DNA of 64,000 nt from Cognatishimia sp. F0-27. Its GTDB lineage: Bacteria; Pseudomonadota; Alphaproteobacteria; Rhodobacterales; Rhodobacteraceae. The stretch spans positions 30,382 to 94,381 of the forward strand of contig NZ_JAFMPQ010000021.1 of assembly GCF_020667845.1 (NCBI RefSeq), read 5' to 3'. The notes beneath the pieces are model-generated. The model had not been told where the DNA came from and did no database searches. It was given only the letters and a program-made list of their open reading frames with translations. Made by a program: the position numbers and the translations under genes. Position 1 is the stretch's first letter; each line of letters opens with the position of its first letter. Positions 43,181 through 53,143 of this stretch are shown here, piece after piece.

Positions 43181-44131
43181 ATGACCGCCGAAACCGCCGC
43201 CGCCTTTCCGCCCGATCTGTCGCAACTGTCGCGATCGGCTTGGTTGAACGCGCTGCGCACGATCGGACAGGAACGCGGCTTTGCCGAACCGCTCGGAGCG
43301 GAACATGCCGCGTTTTTCGTCGAGGAAGGCGACACGCTGCTGGTGAGCTTCGAGACGATGGGCGGCATTCAGGCGCTTTCGGATACGCGCACCCCCTACG
43401 GGTTCGAGATGTTGACGACGCAAGGTTGGTCCTCGCTGACGATCATGAGCCATGGCGATACGTGGTTTCGCGCCCCCGAGGTCTATGCCTTTTTCGACCA
43501 GCTGCAGGATGACGGATTTTTCGACGAGTTCGAACGCGTGTTGTTTTACGGCGCCGGTCCATGCGGTTACGCGGCGGCCGCCTATTCGGTATCCTCACCC
43601 GGGGCGCGCGTGCTGGTGCTGCAACCGCAGGCAACGCTCGACCCGCGTCTGACCGAGTGGGATGACCGCTTTGCCGAACAACGCCGTCGCGATTTCACCT
43701 CGCGATACGGGTATGCGCCGGACATGCTGGACGGCGCGATGCAGGCGGCCGTGCTCTACGACCCCCATGAACCGCTCGACGCGATGCACGCCGCGCTTTT
43801 TGCTCGGCCGAACGTGGCACGGTTCCGTCTGCCTTTCATGGGCGGCGCCCTGCAATCCGACCTGCTGACGCTCGAGATCCTGCCAGAGCTGCTGACCGCT
43901 CTGGCCGAGGATCGTCTCGGTGTCGAACGGTTTGCCGCGCTGATGCGCCGCCGCCGCACCCATCCGCCCTACCTGCGCCGCCTGCTGGCCAAGCTCGACG
44001 AAGCGGAGCGACCGAGGCTGGCGCGCATGCTGTGCGAAAACGTGACCGCGCGGATGGATGCGCCGCGATTCCGCCGCCGCCTTGCCGCCCTGAACGCCGA
44101 GCCGCCGGAATACAGGGATGGCGACCGATAA
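43181..44131 (+). CDS. conserved Rhodobacteraceae protein, often named phosphoadenosine phosphosulfate reductase
   Basis: This 316-residue soluble protein contains [20 protein letters not shown], which resembles an alpha/beta-hydrolase nucleophile-elbow-like or nucleotide-binding turn, and [21 protein letters not shown] recall homologues being called PAPS reductase in annotation, but no PAPS reductase signature (such as the C-terminal ECGLH) is present, so that name is doubtful. ATG 43181 lies after GGACACCAGGC. It follows the transferase gene by 153 bp and precedes pyrC. Confidence 0.75.
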   Translation: MTAETAAAFPPDLSQLSRSAWLNALRTIGQERGFAEPLGAEHAAFFVEEGDTLLVSFETMGGIQALSDTRTPYGFEMLTTQGWSSLTIMSHGDTWFRAPEVYAFFDQLQDDGFFDEFERVLFYGAGPCGYAAAAYSVSSPGARVLVLQPQATLDPRLTEWDDRFAEQRRRDFTSRYGYAPDMLDGAMQAAVLYDPHEPLDAMHAALFARPNVARFRLPFMGGALQSDLLTLEILPELLTALAEDRLGVERFAALMRRRRTHPPYLRRLLAKLDEAERPRLARMLCENVTARMDAPRFRRRLAALNAEPPEYRDGDR

Positions 44132-44193
44132 GCGCAGCCCACAGCGGTGCACGGGTCTGGTCTGAATCGCGCCGGCGTGCTAACGCGCGCTTC

Positions 44194-45252
44194 ATGGAAG
44201 AGATCACGCTGCGCCGCCCCGACGATTTTCACCTGCATCTGCGCGATGACGCCGTTCTGCGCGCCGTTGCGCCTGAAACCGCGCGCCATTTCGGCCGCGC
44301 CATCATCATGCCCAACCTGGTGCCCCCCGTGGTGACCGGCGACGATGCCCGCGCCTACCGCGACCGCATCATGGCGGCGCTGCCCTCGGACACGTCGTTC
44401 GAGCCGCTGATGACGCTCTACCTGACAGAACAGACCGATCCCGCGGATGTGGTTGCCGCCCATCGCACGGGCTTGATCACGGCGGTCAAACTTTACCCGG
44501 CGGGGGCCACGACCAATTCCGCCTCCGGCGTGCGGGACGTCGACCGCGTCCGACCGGTGCTGGAAGCCATGGCGGAGGCGGGCGTGCCGCTCTGCGTGCA
44601 TGGCGAAGTGACCGATGCCGATATCGATATCTTCGATCGCGAGGCCGTTTTCATCGACCGCGTGCTCGACCCGATGCGGCGCGCCGTGCCGGGGCTGCGA
44701 GTGATCATGGAACATATCACCACTTCCGAAGGCGTGGCCTATGCGCGCGACGGAGGGGACAGTCTCGCCGCCACAATCACCACGCATCATCTCGTGATCA
44801 ACCGAAACGCGATCCTCGTCGGCGGCATCCGCCCGCATTATTATTGCCTGCCCGTCGCCAAGCGGGAGCACCACCGCCTGGCACTGCGTGCGGCGGCAAC
44901 CTCGGGCGAGGCCAGTTTTTTCCTCGGCACCGACAGCGCGCCGCATGTGGATGCGGCAAAGGAAACCGGATGTGGATGCGCCGGCTGCTTCACGGCAAGC
45001 AACACGCTGTCGATCCTGGCCGAGGTTTTCGAACAAGAAGGCGCGCTTGACCGGCTTGAGGCGTTTTGCGCGCTCAATGGGGCAGCGTTCTACGGTTTGG
45101 AGCCCAACGCGGCGCGGATTACCCTGCGCCGGGGCAGACCCGTGGCCTATCCCGCCAAAATCGATTGCGAGGCGGGACCGATCACGCTGTTCGATCCGAT
45201 GATGGATCTGCATTGGCAGGTTGCCGATGGGGGCGCTGCCCCCGTCGCCTGA
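44194..45252 (+). CDS. pyrC: dihydroorotase
   Basis: This 352-residue enzyme closes carbamoyl aspartate to dihydroorotate in pyrimidine synthesis. Metal ligands are visible: DFHLHLRDD, the carboxylated lysine in [25 protein letters not shown] and LGTDSAPH. The class is the short E. coli-type dihydroorotase. The last seven residues (GGAAPVA) and the stop are encoded by an intergenic repeat that begins at 45229, so the C-terminus has been altered by the repeat. pyrE follows 85 bp later. Confidence 0.95.
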   Translation: MEEITLRRPDDFHLHLRDDAVLRAVAPETARHFGRAIIMPNLVPPVVTGDDARAYRDRIMAALPSDTSFEPLMTLYLTEQTDPADVVAAHRTGLITAVKLYPAGATTNSASGVRDVDRVRPVLEAMAEAGVPLCVHGEVTDADIDIFDREAVFIDRVLDPMRRAVPGLRVIMEHITTSEGVAYARDGGDSLAATITTHHLVINRNAILVGGIRPHYYCLPVAKREHHRLALRAAATSGEASFFLGTDSAPHVDAAKETGCGCAGCFTASNTLSILAEVFEQEGALDRLEAFCALNGAAFYGLEPNAARITLRRGRPVAYPAKIDCEAGPITLFDPMMDLHWQVADGGAAPVA

Positions 45253-45290
45253 AGGCGACTCCCCCGGGATATTTGACGCCCAAAGAAACC
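45229..45290 (+). repeat. intergenic GC-hairpin repeat, copy 4, overlapping the pyrC 3' end
   Basis: GGGGGC (45229-45234), GCT, GCCCCC (45238-45243), then a second hairpin GTCGCC-TGAA-GGCGAC (45244-45259), then TCCCCCGGGATATTTGACGC and CCAAAGAAACC. The pyrC stop codon TGA lies in the loop of the second hairpin. It is the longest copy in the window. Confidence 0.88.
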
Positions 45291-45337
45291 TCAGGCGGCG
45301 CGCCGTGACGCTGCCAGCGCAAGAAGGACGAGAAGCC

Positions 45338-46003
45338 ATGATCCCCACCAGCTTTCCCGACAAGGCCGAAATGGCGCGTTTGACGGCAGCCATGCTGTGG
45401 GAGATCGACGCGGTGAACTTCATGGACGAGGCGCCCTTCAAGCTGGCATCCGGGAAACCATCACCGGTCTATATCGATTGCCGCAAACTGATTTCCTTTC
45501 CACGCATACGGGCGACGTTGATGGATTTTCTGACCGTGACGGTGATGCGGGAGGCAGGTTTTGAGGCGTTCGACAACGTGGCAGGGGGTGAAACTGCGGG
45601 TATTCCCTTCGGCGCGATGGTGGCGGAACGGATGGCGCTGCCCATGAGCTATGTGCGCAAGAAGCCGAAGGGCTACGGGCGCAATGCGCGAATCGAAGGG
45701 GTCATGACCGAGGGCCAGCGCGTGCTCCTCGTGGAAGATCTGACCACCGATGGCGGATCCAAGCTGAGCTTTGTGGATGCGATCCGCGAGACCGGGGCGG
45801 AGTGCGCTCACACGGCGGTGATCTTTTACTACGGGATCTTCCCGGAGACCGAAAAGACCCTTGGCGATCACGGCGTTGCGCTGCATCACCTGTGCACGTG
45901 GTGGGACGTTCTGGAGGCCGCGCCGGCGCGCCACAATGCGGTTCTCGACGAGGTCAGCGCTTTTCTCAACGACCCGCATGGCTGGCAGGCGGCGCGAGAA
46001 TAA
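45338..46003 (+). CDS. pyrE: orotate phosphoribosyltransferase
   Basis: This 221-residue enzyme joins orotate to PRPP to make OMP. The PRPP-binding motif is [18 protein letters not shown], and the loop [17 protein letters not shown] holds the catalytic lysines. ATG 45338 has AAGAAGGACGAG upstream; no earlier start fits because the repeat lies there. It completes a pyrC-pyrE pair. Confidence 0.96.
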   Translation: MIPTSFPDKAEMARLTAAMLWEIDAVNFMDEAPFKLASGKPSPVYIDCRKLISFPRIRATLMDFLTVTVMREAGFEAFDNVAGGETAGIPFGAMVAERMALPMSYVRKKPKGYGRNARIEGVMTEGQRVLLVEDLTTDGGSKLSFVDAIRETGAECAHTAVIFYYGIFPETEKTLGDHGVALHHLCTWWDVLEAAPARHNAVLDEVSAFLNDPHGWQAARE

Positions 46004-46298
46004 GCGCAGCTTGCGCCCGAGAACCGGGCCTCTCAGAGGATCAAGGGAAGAATGATTGCTTGTGGCGCATGCGCCACGGATGCGACTCGGCCATGGGCAC
46101 TTACCACAACATCTTGACCAAGAGCGGCAATACACTGCATCATGTGGTGGCGGATCTGTTCAAGACTTATCCCCAAAAATACCCAGAGATTTCCGCGCAA
46201 ACACCCATTGCCCTGCCGGGCCCCGTGGCGATACCTCGGGGTTACGAACTGGCCGGGCAGACAGAAACGGACAGGACATGGCAGGGGGGCTTAGCGCG
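46004..46298. other. 295-bp leader region before dnaB with a 16-bp palindrome
   Basis: GTGGCGCATGCGCCAC (46062-46077) is a perfect palindrome and may be an operator or a hairpin. A frame of 69 codons (46093-46302) overlaps the dnaB start as ATGA, and a 21-codon frame starts at 46052 behind AAGGGAAG, but neither resembles a known protein. I list it as leader sequence rather than a gene. Confidence 0.5.
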
Positions 46299-47783
46299 AT
46301 GAACGAGATCACGACTTTCAATCCGACCGGTGTGGATGTGGAAGCGGCAGAGACCATGCCGCATTCGATCGAGGCCGAACAGCAGCTTCTTGGTGCGATC
46401 CTCACGGATAACGAGCTGTATGACCGCGTCGCTTCGATCATCAAGCCGGAGCATTTCTTTGACCCGGTACACACCCGCATCTACGAGATTTCCGCGGCAC
46501 GAATCGCCAAGAACACCCTCGCCTCTCCCGTGACGCTCAAGGCCTTCATGGCCGAGGACGAGGGTCTCAAGGAGCTGGGTGGGCCGCAATATCTCGCGCG
46601 CCTTGCGGCGTCTGCCGTGTCGAGCTTTGCGGTGCGTGACTACGCCCAGATGATCTACGATCTCGCGATTCGGCGCGACCTGATCCGGCTCGGCAAGGAC
46701 ATCTCCTCGAAGGCTGCCAAGGTCGAGGTATCCTCCGAACCGCGCGAGCAGATCGTCGAGGCAGAACAGGCGCTCTATCACATGGCCGAGCAAGGCAGCT
46801 CGGAGAGCGGGTTCCAATCCTTCCTGCGCGCGGTGACCGACGCGGTCAATGTCGCCAATGCCGCCTATCAACGCGAGGGGGGTCTTGCGGGCATCTCCAC
46901 CGGGCTGGTGGATATGGACCGCAAGCTTGGCGGGCTGCACCCGTCCGACCTGCTGATCCTCGCCGGGCGCCCGTCGATGGGCAAGACGTCGCTTGCGACC
47001 AATATCGCCTACAACGTCGCCAAGAGCTATCGGCGCGGCGAGCGCCCGGACGGAAGCGAAGGCGCCGTCGAAGGCGGCGTCGTCGGCTTTTTCAGCCTCG
47101 AGATGAGCGCAGAGCAGCTTGCCGGCCGGATCCTTGCGGAGGCTTCGGAGATCTCAAGCCACAAGATCCGCCAGGGCGACATGATCGAAAGCGAATTCCG
47201 CCGCTTTGTGGAAGCCGCGAAGGAGCTTGAAGCCTGCCCGCTCTTCATTGACGACACGCCTGCGCTTCCAATCAGCCAGGTCGCCGCCCGGGCGCGTCGT
47301 TTGAAGCGCACGCACGGGCTCGATCTGATCATCGTCGACTATCTACAGCTTCTGCGCGGCACATCCGATAACCGGGTTCAGGAAATCGCGGAGATTTCCA
47401 TGGGGCTCAAGGCCATCGCCAAGGAACTCAACATCCCCGTCATCGCGCTGTCCCAGCTCTCCCGCCAGGTGGAAAGCCGCGATGACAAGCGCCCGCAGCT
47501 TTCTGACCTGCGGGAATCGGGGTCGATCGAACAGGATGCAGACGTGGTGATGTTTGTGTTCCGGGAAGAATATTACAAGGAACGCGAGAAGCCGGGCGAA
47601 CACGATCTCGAAAAGATGGCGCTGTGGCAGGAAGAAATGGAACGGCTGCACGGCAAGGCCGAAGTCATCATTGGCAAGCAGCGTCACGGGCCGATCGGCA
47701 CGGTCGAACTGTCGTTCGAATCTCAATTCACGCGCTTCGGCAACCTCGTGAAGCCTTGGCAGCAAGGCAGCGACGAGTATTGA
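46299..47783 (+). CDS. dnaB: replicative DNA helicase
   Basis: This 494-residue hexameric helicase unwinds DNA at the replication fork. The N-terminal helical collar (AETMPHSIEAEQQLLGAILT) is followed by the RecA-like ATPase with Walker A AGRPSMGKTSLATN, Walker B DLIIVDYLQLLRG, and SQLSRQVESRDDKRPQLSDL. ATG 46299 is chosen from the family N-terminus; the frame continues upstream without family sequence. Confidence 0.97.
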   Translation: MNEITTFNPTGVDVEAAETMPHSIEAEQQLLGAILTDNELYDRVASIIKPEHFFDPVHTRIYEISAARIAKNTLASPVTLKAFMAEDEGLKELGGPQYLARLAASAVSSFAVRDYAQMIYDLAIRRDLIRLGKDISSKAAKVEVSSEPREQIVEAEQALYHMAEQGSSESGFQSFLRAVTDAVNVANAAYQREGGLAGISTGLVDMDRKLGGLHPSDLLILAGRPSMGKTSLATNIAYNVAKSYRRGERPDGSEGAVEGGVVGFFSLEMSAEQLAGRILAEASEISSHKIRQGDMIESEFRRFVEAAKELEACPLFIDDTPALPISQVAARARRLKRTHGLDLIIVDYLQLLRGTSDNRVQEIAEISMGLKAIAKELNIPVIALSQLSRQVESRDDKRPQLSDLRESGSIEQDADVVMFVFREEYYKEREKPGEHDLEKMALWQEEMERLHGKAEVIIGKQRHGPIGTVELSFESQFTRFGNLVKPWQQGSDEY

Positions 47784-47949
47784 GCACGCCCGACGGCGGC
47801 ACGTGTCGCGCACGCGTGGCAGAAACCGGTTGCGCGCGTGTCTGGCCGGACCAGCGCGTAGACGCGTCATGGCAGGACTCTTTGGCCCCGGCTGAACAGG
47901 AGACCGGGTCTGACGCTATCCCGACGGCGTGGTTCGGGTCCGGGCCGCC

Positions 47950-48483
47950 CTAGAGCCGCGAGAACCGGTCGGATCGCACGTCCAGCCGCGTGATGCTCCC
48001 GAAGGTCGGGCGCGCGTTCCACCCTTCCGGATCACCGGTCAGGGCCAAGGCCGCCTTGATGCAGCCCGCATGGGTGACCACGAGGGCGTCCTCTGGCGTG
48101 GCCTTTAGTGCGCGCGCGATGCGCTCCGACAGCTGGGAAACGCTCTCGCCCCCATGCCCGCGATACCCCATGAAATCCGCCGCCCAGGCGTCGATCTCAT
48201 GGCGCGGAATGGCACTCCAACGGAGACCTTCCCATGAGCCGAAATCCATTTCCTGCCAATCTCTTGAAAGGTAAAGCTTAAGTGATGCATGAGCCGCGAT
48301 CCGCTCCGCAAGCTGACGGCACCGCTGCAAGGGCGACGCCACGATGCAGCGCACCTCCGGCAAGGCGTCGCAGACGCGCTGCGCTTCGGCTTCAAAGGAT
48401 GCAGCCAGAGGCAGGTCTGTCACACCGTAGCACACACCCTTCGCCACCTCCGGCGTCGTGTGACGCAACAGGCTCAGAGCCAT
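47950..48483 (-). CDS. cobC: alpha-ribazole phosphatase / histidine phosphatase family
   Basis: This 177-residue protein has the phosphohistidine motif LLRHTTPEVAKGVCYG, the acidic part DWQEMDFGSWEGLRW and the second His in VVTHAGCIKAALAL. It fits CobC, which removes phosphate from alpha-ribazole phosphate or adenosylcobalamin phosphate. The call relies on context: it overlaps cobS by 10 bp. ATG 48483 is chosen because MALSLLRH places the motif normally. Confidence 0.88.
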   Translation of the reverse strand: MALSLLRHTTPEVAKGVCYGVTDLPLAASFEAEAQRVCDALPEVRCIVASPLQRCRQLAERIAAHASLKLYLSRDWQEMDFGSWEGLRWSAIPRHEIDAWAADFMGYRGHGGESVSQLSERIARALKATPEDALVVTHAGCIKAALALTGDPEGWNARPTFGSITRLDVRSDRFSRL

Positions 48484-49301
48484 GCGAGAAACCCAAGATA
48501 GAGCCCCAATTCGGACAGCTGCTGCACCGCGCCCAGCCCATCCCCGGTGTGGCCGCCCAACTTGCGCACCAAGGCGCCCCGCATGATCCACATGGCCGCG
48601 AAACCCACCGCGGCGGCCAGAAGCGCGCCCGCCCCGGCACAGGCGAATGCGCCAACAACAAGCACCACCGCCGTGGCCGCCGCCCAGCCATAGCCGTCCG
48701 GCGTGACCTTGGGTGTCGCGAATTTCTGCGCGTCGGTCCGGGCATAGGCGGTTGTCGCGATCACATGCACCGCCGCCATCCGACTGACCCCATGCGCGCA
48801 GATCATGGCGATCCCGGCGAGCACCGGCGGCAGCGCCGCCAGCGTGGCAACCTTGAGCCCCAGAACCACGACAAGCGCGATCGCACCATAACTCCCGATC
48901 CGGGAATCGCGCATGATTTCAAGCGCTTTCGCACGGTCCATCCCGCCACCCAAACCGTCAGCCGTGTCGGCAAGCCCGTCTTCGTGAAACGCGCCCGTCA
49001 CCAGCAAGGTCGCGCTCAACGAGAGCAAGACCGCGACCAGCGGCGGAAAAACCAGCGTCGCCAGCCAGAGCACCAGCGCGCCGACGAGACCCACCAAAGC
49101 CCCCACGAGCGGATAATACCGCGCCGCGCGCATCGCCAGCTCGTCCGAATACGGCACCGTCCAAGGCACCGGTAAGCGGGTCAGAAACTGCACCGCCAGT
49201 CCGAAGGATGTGGCTTCCAACCGCCAAGGGCCGGGGTCGTCCGACCCAGCCGGGCGCGCCACGCGCGAAACGCGGGCCGGATCGCTGTCAGGATCGTCCA
49301 A
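48474..49301 (-). CDS. cobS: adenosylcobinamide-GDP ribazoletransferase
   Basis: This 275-residue membrane enzyme (cobalamin-5-phosphate synthase, CobV in some schemes) joins the lower ligand to adenosylcobinamide-GDP. It has FGLAVQFLTRLPVPWTVPYS near the start, and TGAFHEDGLADTADGLGGG followed by DSRIGSYGAIALVVVLGLK, the family hallmark. About seven hydrophobic segments. The start is TTG 49301, 7 bp after cobT; a shorter start cannot be excluded. Confidence 0.93.
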   Translation of the reverse strand: MDDPDSDPARVSRVARPAGSDDPGPWRLEATSFGLAVQFLTRLPVPWTVPYSDELAMRAARYYPLVGALVGLVGALVLWLATLVFPPLVAVLLSLSATLLVTGAFHEDGLADTADGLGGGMDRAKALEIMRDSRIGSYGAIALVVVLGLKVATLAALPPVLAGIAMICAHGVSRMAAVHVIATTAYARTDAQKFATPKVTPDGYGWAAATAVVLVVGAFACAGAGALLAAAVGFAAMWIMRGALVRKLGGHTGDGLGAVQQLSELGLYLGFLAWL

Positions 49302-49308
49302 GGCGCGG

Positions 49309-50310
49309 TCAATCCCGGTCCGAGACGCCGGCTTCTTCGAACGACGCCATTTCGTTGAGCATGGCCGCCGCCGATTTCACGATCGGCCAGGCCAGCGCGG
49401 CCCCGGTGCCCTCGCCCAGCCCGAGCCGCAGGTCGAGCAACGGATCGGCGCCCAACGCCGAAAGCACAAGCCGGTGTCCGGGCTCTATCGACAAGGTGCA
49501 AAACACCATCGCGTCGCGCGCAGCCGGGTCGATCCGGGCCGCCGCCAAAGCCGCGCTCGACGCGATGAACCCGTCGACCAGCACAAGCTTGCGGGCGTGC
49601 ACCGCCCCCAGCATCGCGCCCGTCATCATGGCGATCTCGAACCCGCCGAATTCGCGCAGAACCTCCTCGGGCGTCAGCGCCCCCGTGACCCGCGCATTCG
49701 CTTTTTCGAGCACCGCGACCTTGCGCAGGAACCCTTCGTCGTCAAGCCCGGTACCGCGCCCGACAAGATCCTTGAGCGGTGTGCGGGTGAGGTGATGCGC
49801 CACCATGGAGGCCGACGAGGTGTTGCCGATCCCCATTTCCCCAAAGGCAACCGCGGGCCACGGCCCCTCGCCGCCAATCTCGCGCCCGATCGACAAGGCT
49901 TCCGCCGTCTGGTCCGCCGTCATCGCCGGCTGCGTCAGGAAAGAGGCCGTGCCCTCACCCAGCGATTTCTCGATCACGCCGGGATTGCCGAACGGGCCAC
50001 CCCGCACCCCGGCATTGACCACGTCGAGATCCAGACCGTTGACCCGCGCAAAGACATTTGCCGCCGCGCCGCCCGCGGCGAAGTTGAGCACCATCTGACG
50101 CGTGACATCGGACGGATACGCCGACACACCCTCCTCCGCGATGCCATGATCGGCGGCAAAGATCACGAGACGGCAGGTTTCCATCACCGGATCGAGCCGC
50201 CCCTGCAGGCGCGCGATCTTGGCCGCGATCGCTTCGATCCGGCCCAGCGCGCCGCGCGGCTTGGTCTTGGTATCGATCTTGCGGGCCAGCGCGGCATCGA
50301 AATCGGTCAC
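49309..50310 (-). CDS. cobT: nicotinate-nucleotide-dimethylbenzimidazole phosphoribosyltransferase
   Basis: This 333-residue enzyme activates dimethylbenzimidazole as alpha-ribazole phosphate. The family pattern includes KIDTKTKPRGALGRIEAIAA, FAADHGIAEEGVSAYPSDVT and FGEMGIGNTSSASMVAHHLT, with the catalytic Glu in the C-terminal GARIDPAARDAMVF region or nearby. It is first in the cobT-cobS-cobC operon. It diverges from alr with 145 bp between starts. Confidence 0.95.
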   Translation of the reverse strand: MTDFDAALARKIDTKTKPRGALGRIEAIAAKIARLQGRLDPVMETCRLVIFAADHGIAEEGVSAYPSDVTRQMVLNFAAGGAAANVFARVNGLDLDVVNAGVRGGPFGNPGVIEKSLGEGTASFLTQPAMTADQTAEALSIGREIGGEGPWPAVAFGEMGIGNTSSASMVAHHLTRTPLKDLVGRGTGLDDEGFLRKVAVLEKANARVTGALTPEEVLREFGGFEIAMMTGAMLGAVHARKLVLVDGFIASSAALAAARIDPAARDAMVFCTLSIEPGHRLVLSALGADPLLDLRLGLGEGTGAALAWPIVKSAAAMLNEMASFEEAGVSDRD

Positions 50311-50455
50311 GGGTCTGAGCTCCTTGCGGGATCACCGGTCATTGCGCCATGCCTAGCGCCGCTCGCCCCGCCCGGCAAGGCGGGCTTGGGTGCATTGGCG
50401 CCCACGCGCGGGATTTTTGGCTTGACGGTCGCGGCAAGCCTGCCAAAACCGCGCC

Positions 50456-51490
50456 ATGGCACAAGCATTGCTCGATATTGATCTTTCCGCCCTCGTGGCA
50501 AACTGGCGCGCGCTGGCCGCGATGGCCCGGGCCGAGGCCGGTGCGGTGGTCAAGGCGGATGCCTACGGGCTGGGTGTTGTCCCGGTCAGCAAAGCCCTCG
50601 CGGAAGCCGGTGCGCGGCGGTTCTTCGTTGCCTTGGCCGAGGAAGGCGCCGCCTTGCGGACCGCTCTTGGCGACGGGATCGAGATCAACGTCTTCTCCGG
50701 CCATATGGAGGGGGACGCGGCCCTGATCCGCGACGCGGCCTTGACGCCGATGATCAATTCCGCCGAGCAATGGGCGCGGCATCGCGCGGCCCTGCCCCAC
50801 CATCCGTTCGGCATCCAGCTTGACAGCGGCATGAACCGGCTCGGGATCGAACCCGCGGACTGGGCCGCCTTGCGCGACGCGGCGCTGGCCGCCGGCCCTG
50901 CGCTTGTGATGAGCCACCTCGCCTGCGCCGATGAACCGGATCACGCCATGAACGCCACCCAGCTCAGCGCCTTTCGCGCCATGACGGACGGGATCGACGC
51001 GCCGCGCTCGCTGGCGGCCACGGGCGGCACGCTGCTTGGCGAGGACTACCATTTCGACGTGATCCGCCCCGGTATCGGTGTCTATGGCGGGGCGCCCTAT
51101 GCGCAGGCGCGCGCGGTGGTCGCCCTGCACGTGCCGGTGATCCAGACCCGCACCGTGCTGCCCGGAGAGACCGTCGGCTACGGCAACACCTGGCGCGCCG
51201 AGCGCCCCACCAGGGTGGCCACGATCAGCGCGGGCTATGCCGACGGGCTGATCCGCGCGATGGGGCCGCAGGCCTCTTTCCGGAGCGACGACACGCCGTG
51301 CAAGGTGTTGGGACGGATCTCGATGGACCTGATCGGCGTGGATGTCTCCGACTGCGCGGAGCCACCCCAACAGCTCACGCTTCTGGACAGCCGTCAGGGT
51401 GTCGACCGTCTGGCCGACTGGGCCGGCACCATCGGCTATGAAATCCTCACATCGCTCGGCGCGCGCTACGACCGGCGCTACCACGGATGA
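50456..51490 (+). CDS. alr: alanine racemase
   Basis: This 344-residue PLP enzyme makes D-alanine for peptidoglycan. The PLP lysine is K33 in [14 protein letters not shown], and the catalytic tyrosine is in [14 protein letters not shown]. Other family parts are [15 protein letters not shown] and [17 protein letters not shown] 50456. Its stop overlaps the MlaE start (ATGA at 51487), so it is coupled to a lipid transporter. Confidence 0.95.
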   Translation: MAQALLDIDLSALVANWRALAAMARAEAGAVVKADAYGLGVVPVSKALAEAGARRFFVALAEEGAALRTALGDGIEINVFSGHMEGDAALIRDAALTPMINSAEQWARHRAALPHHPFGIQLDSGMNRLGIEPADWAALRDAALAAGPALVMSHLACADEPDHAMNATQLSAFRAMTDGIDAPRSLAATGGTLLGEDYHFDVIRPGIGVYGGAPYAQARAVVALHVPVIQTRTVLPGETVGYGNTWRAERPTRVATISAGYADGLIRAMGPQASFRSDDTPCKVLGRISMDLIGVDVSDCAEPPQQLTLLDSRQGVDRLADWAGTIGYEILTSLGARYDRRYHG

Positions 51491-52269
51491 GCCTGCTGGC
51501 GCCCCTTGGCATCCTGGGTCGGTTCGTGCTTCAGGTGCTGGCCGCGACGGGCCGGGTGAGCCTGTTTGCGTTCAGCGCGGTCGGGCACATGCTGCGCCCG
51601 CCCTTTTATGCCCGCGAATTCGGCATCGCGCTGCTGAATGTCGGGTGGCTGTCGCTGCCCGTGGTCGGGCTGACGGCGCTTTTCACCGGCGGCGCGCTGG
51701 CCCTTCAGATCTACTCGGGCGGGGCGCGGTTCAACGCGGAGGCCGTGGTGCCGCAGATCGTGGCCATCGGCATGGTGCGCGAGCTTGGACCGGTGCTTGT
51801 TGGGCTGATGATTGCCGCGCGCGTCACCTCCTCCATCGCGGCCGAGATCGCGACCATGAAGGTCACCGAACAGATCGACGCGCTCGTGACGCTGTCGACG
51901 GATCCGATGAAATACCTCGTTGCACCGCGCGTGCTCGCGGCGTTGATCGTGGTGCCTGGGCTGGTGGCCATCGGCGACGTGATCGGCATTTTCGGCGGCT
52001 ACATGGTGGCCACCGGGTCGCTCGGCTTCAACCAGGCCGCGTATCTTGCCAATACGGTGAATTTTCTCGAAGCCCGCGACATCGTTTCCTCGCTGGTCAA
52101 GGGCTGTGCCTTTGGCGGGATCGCGGCGCTGATGGGATGCTATTTCGGGATGCACTCGGGCCGCGGGGCGCAAGGTGTGGGCCGCGCGACCAAGGGATCC
52201 GTCGAGGCCGCCGCCGTGCTGATCCTTGCCGCCAATTTCCTGCTGACGGGGGTGTTTTTCTCGTTGTGA
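51487..52269 (+). CDS. mlaE: MlaE-type ABC transporter permease
   Basis: This 260-residue inner-membrane permease (DUF140 family) has [40 protein letters not shown] and [20 protein letters not shown], the standard signature. MlaFE-type transporters move phospholipids between membranes to keep outer-membrane asymmetry. Start overlaps alr. The matching ATPase follows 127 bp later, but no MlaD, MlaC or MlaB gene is next to them. Confidence 0.92.
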   Translation: MSLLAPLGILGRFVLQVLAATGRVSLFAFSAVGHMLRPPFYAREFGIALLNVGWLSLPVVGLTALFTGGALALQIYSGGARFNAEAVVPQIVAIGMVRELGPVLVGLMIAARVTSSIAAEIATMKVTEQIDALVTLSTDPMKYLVAPRVLAALIVVPGLVAIGDVIGIFGGYMVATGSLGFNQAAYLANTVNFLEARDIVSSLVKGCAFGGIAALMGCYFGMHSGRGAQGVGRATKGSVEAAAVLILAANFLLTGVFFSL

Positions 52270-52396
52270 CCCGGCTGCGTTCTTTGTTCCATGGCGTCCC
52301 CTTCGGGCGAACTGCAGATGGCGACCGCCCTGCCTGCCATCTTCGCAGGGTCGGGCTTGGCTGCCCGATTGGCCCGGTGACCGAGGGAGGGTGTCC

Positions 52397-53143
52397 GTGA
52401 TCACGCTCGACAAGGTCTGCAAGCGTTTTGACGACAATGCGGTGTTGCGCGGGGTCGATCTGACCATTGCCAAGGGCAGCTCCATGGTGATCATCGGTGG
52501 CTCCGGCACCGGCAAATCCGTGATGCTGAAATGCATCCTCGGGCTGGTCACGCCGGACAGCGGCACGATCACCGTTGACGGCGAGGACGTGACCCGCGCC
52601 GAGCGTGACGCGCTGCTTGCGCGGTTCGGAATGCTGTTTCAGGGCGGAGCTCTCTTCGACAGCCTGCCGGTCTGGCAGAACGTCGCCTTCCGCCTTTTGC
52701 GCGGCGCGCTGGCCCGCCCGCGCGATGAGGCCCGCGCCATCGCTATCGAGAAGCTGCGCCGGGTCGGGCTCAAGCCGGACGTGGCCGACCGCTTTCCCGC
52801 AGAGCTGTCCGGCGGGATGCAGAAACGGGTCGGGCTTGCCCGTGCGATTGCTGCCGAGCCCGAGATCATCTTCTTTGACGAACCGACCACCGGGCTCGAC
52901 CCGATCATGGCCGGGGTCATCAACGACCTGATCCGCGAGATCGTGTCCGAAATGGGTGCGACCGCGCTGACCATTACCCATGACATGTCCTCCGTGCGCG
53001 CCATCGCCGATCACGTCGCCATGCTGCATGATGGTGTGATCCAGTGGACGGGGCCCGTCTCCGGAATGGATCAGAGCGGCGATCCGTATGTGACGCAATT
53101 CATTTCCGGCTCTGCCGTGGGTCCGATCGAGGCGGTGCGATGA
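52397..53143 (+). CDS. mlaF: MlaF-type ABC transporter ATP-binding protein
   Basis: This 248-residue ATPase has Walker A GGSGTGKSVMLKC, signature LSGGMQKRVGLARA and Walker B IIFFDEPTTGLDPIM. The MlaF subtype signature (SGGMQKR) is clear. GTG 52397 is chosen because GGGAGG lies 6 bp upstream; GTG 52391 would leave no spacing. It pairs with the MlaE permease and overlaps the next gene as ATGA. Confidence 0.92.
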   Translation: MITLDKVCKRFDDNAVLRGVDLTIAKGSSMVIIGGSGTGKSVMLKCILGLVTPDSGTITVDGEDVTRAERDALLARFGMLFQGGALFDSLPVWQNVAFRLLRGALARPRDEARAIAIEKLRRVGLKPDVADRFPAELSGGMQKRVGLARAIAAEPEIIFFDEPTTGLDPIMAGVINDLIREIVSEMGATALTITHDMSSVRAIADHVAMLHDGVIQWTGPVSGMDQSGDPYVTQFISGSAVGPIEAVR

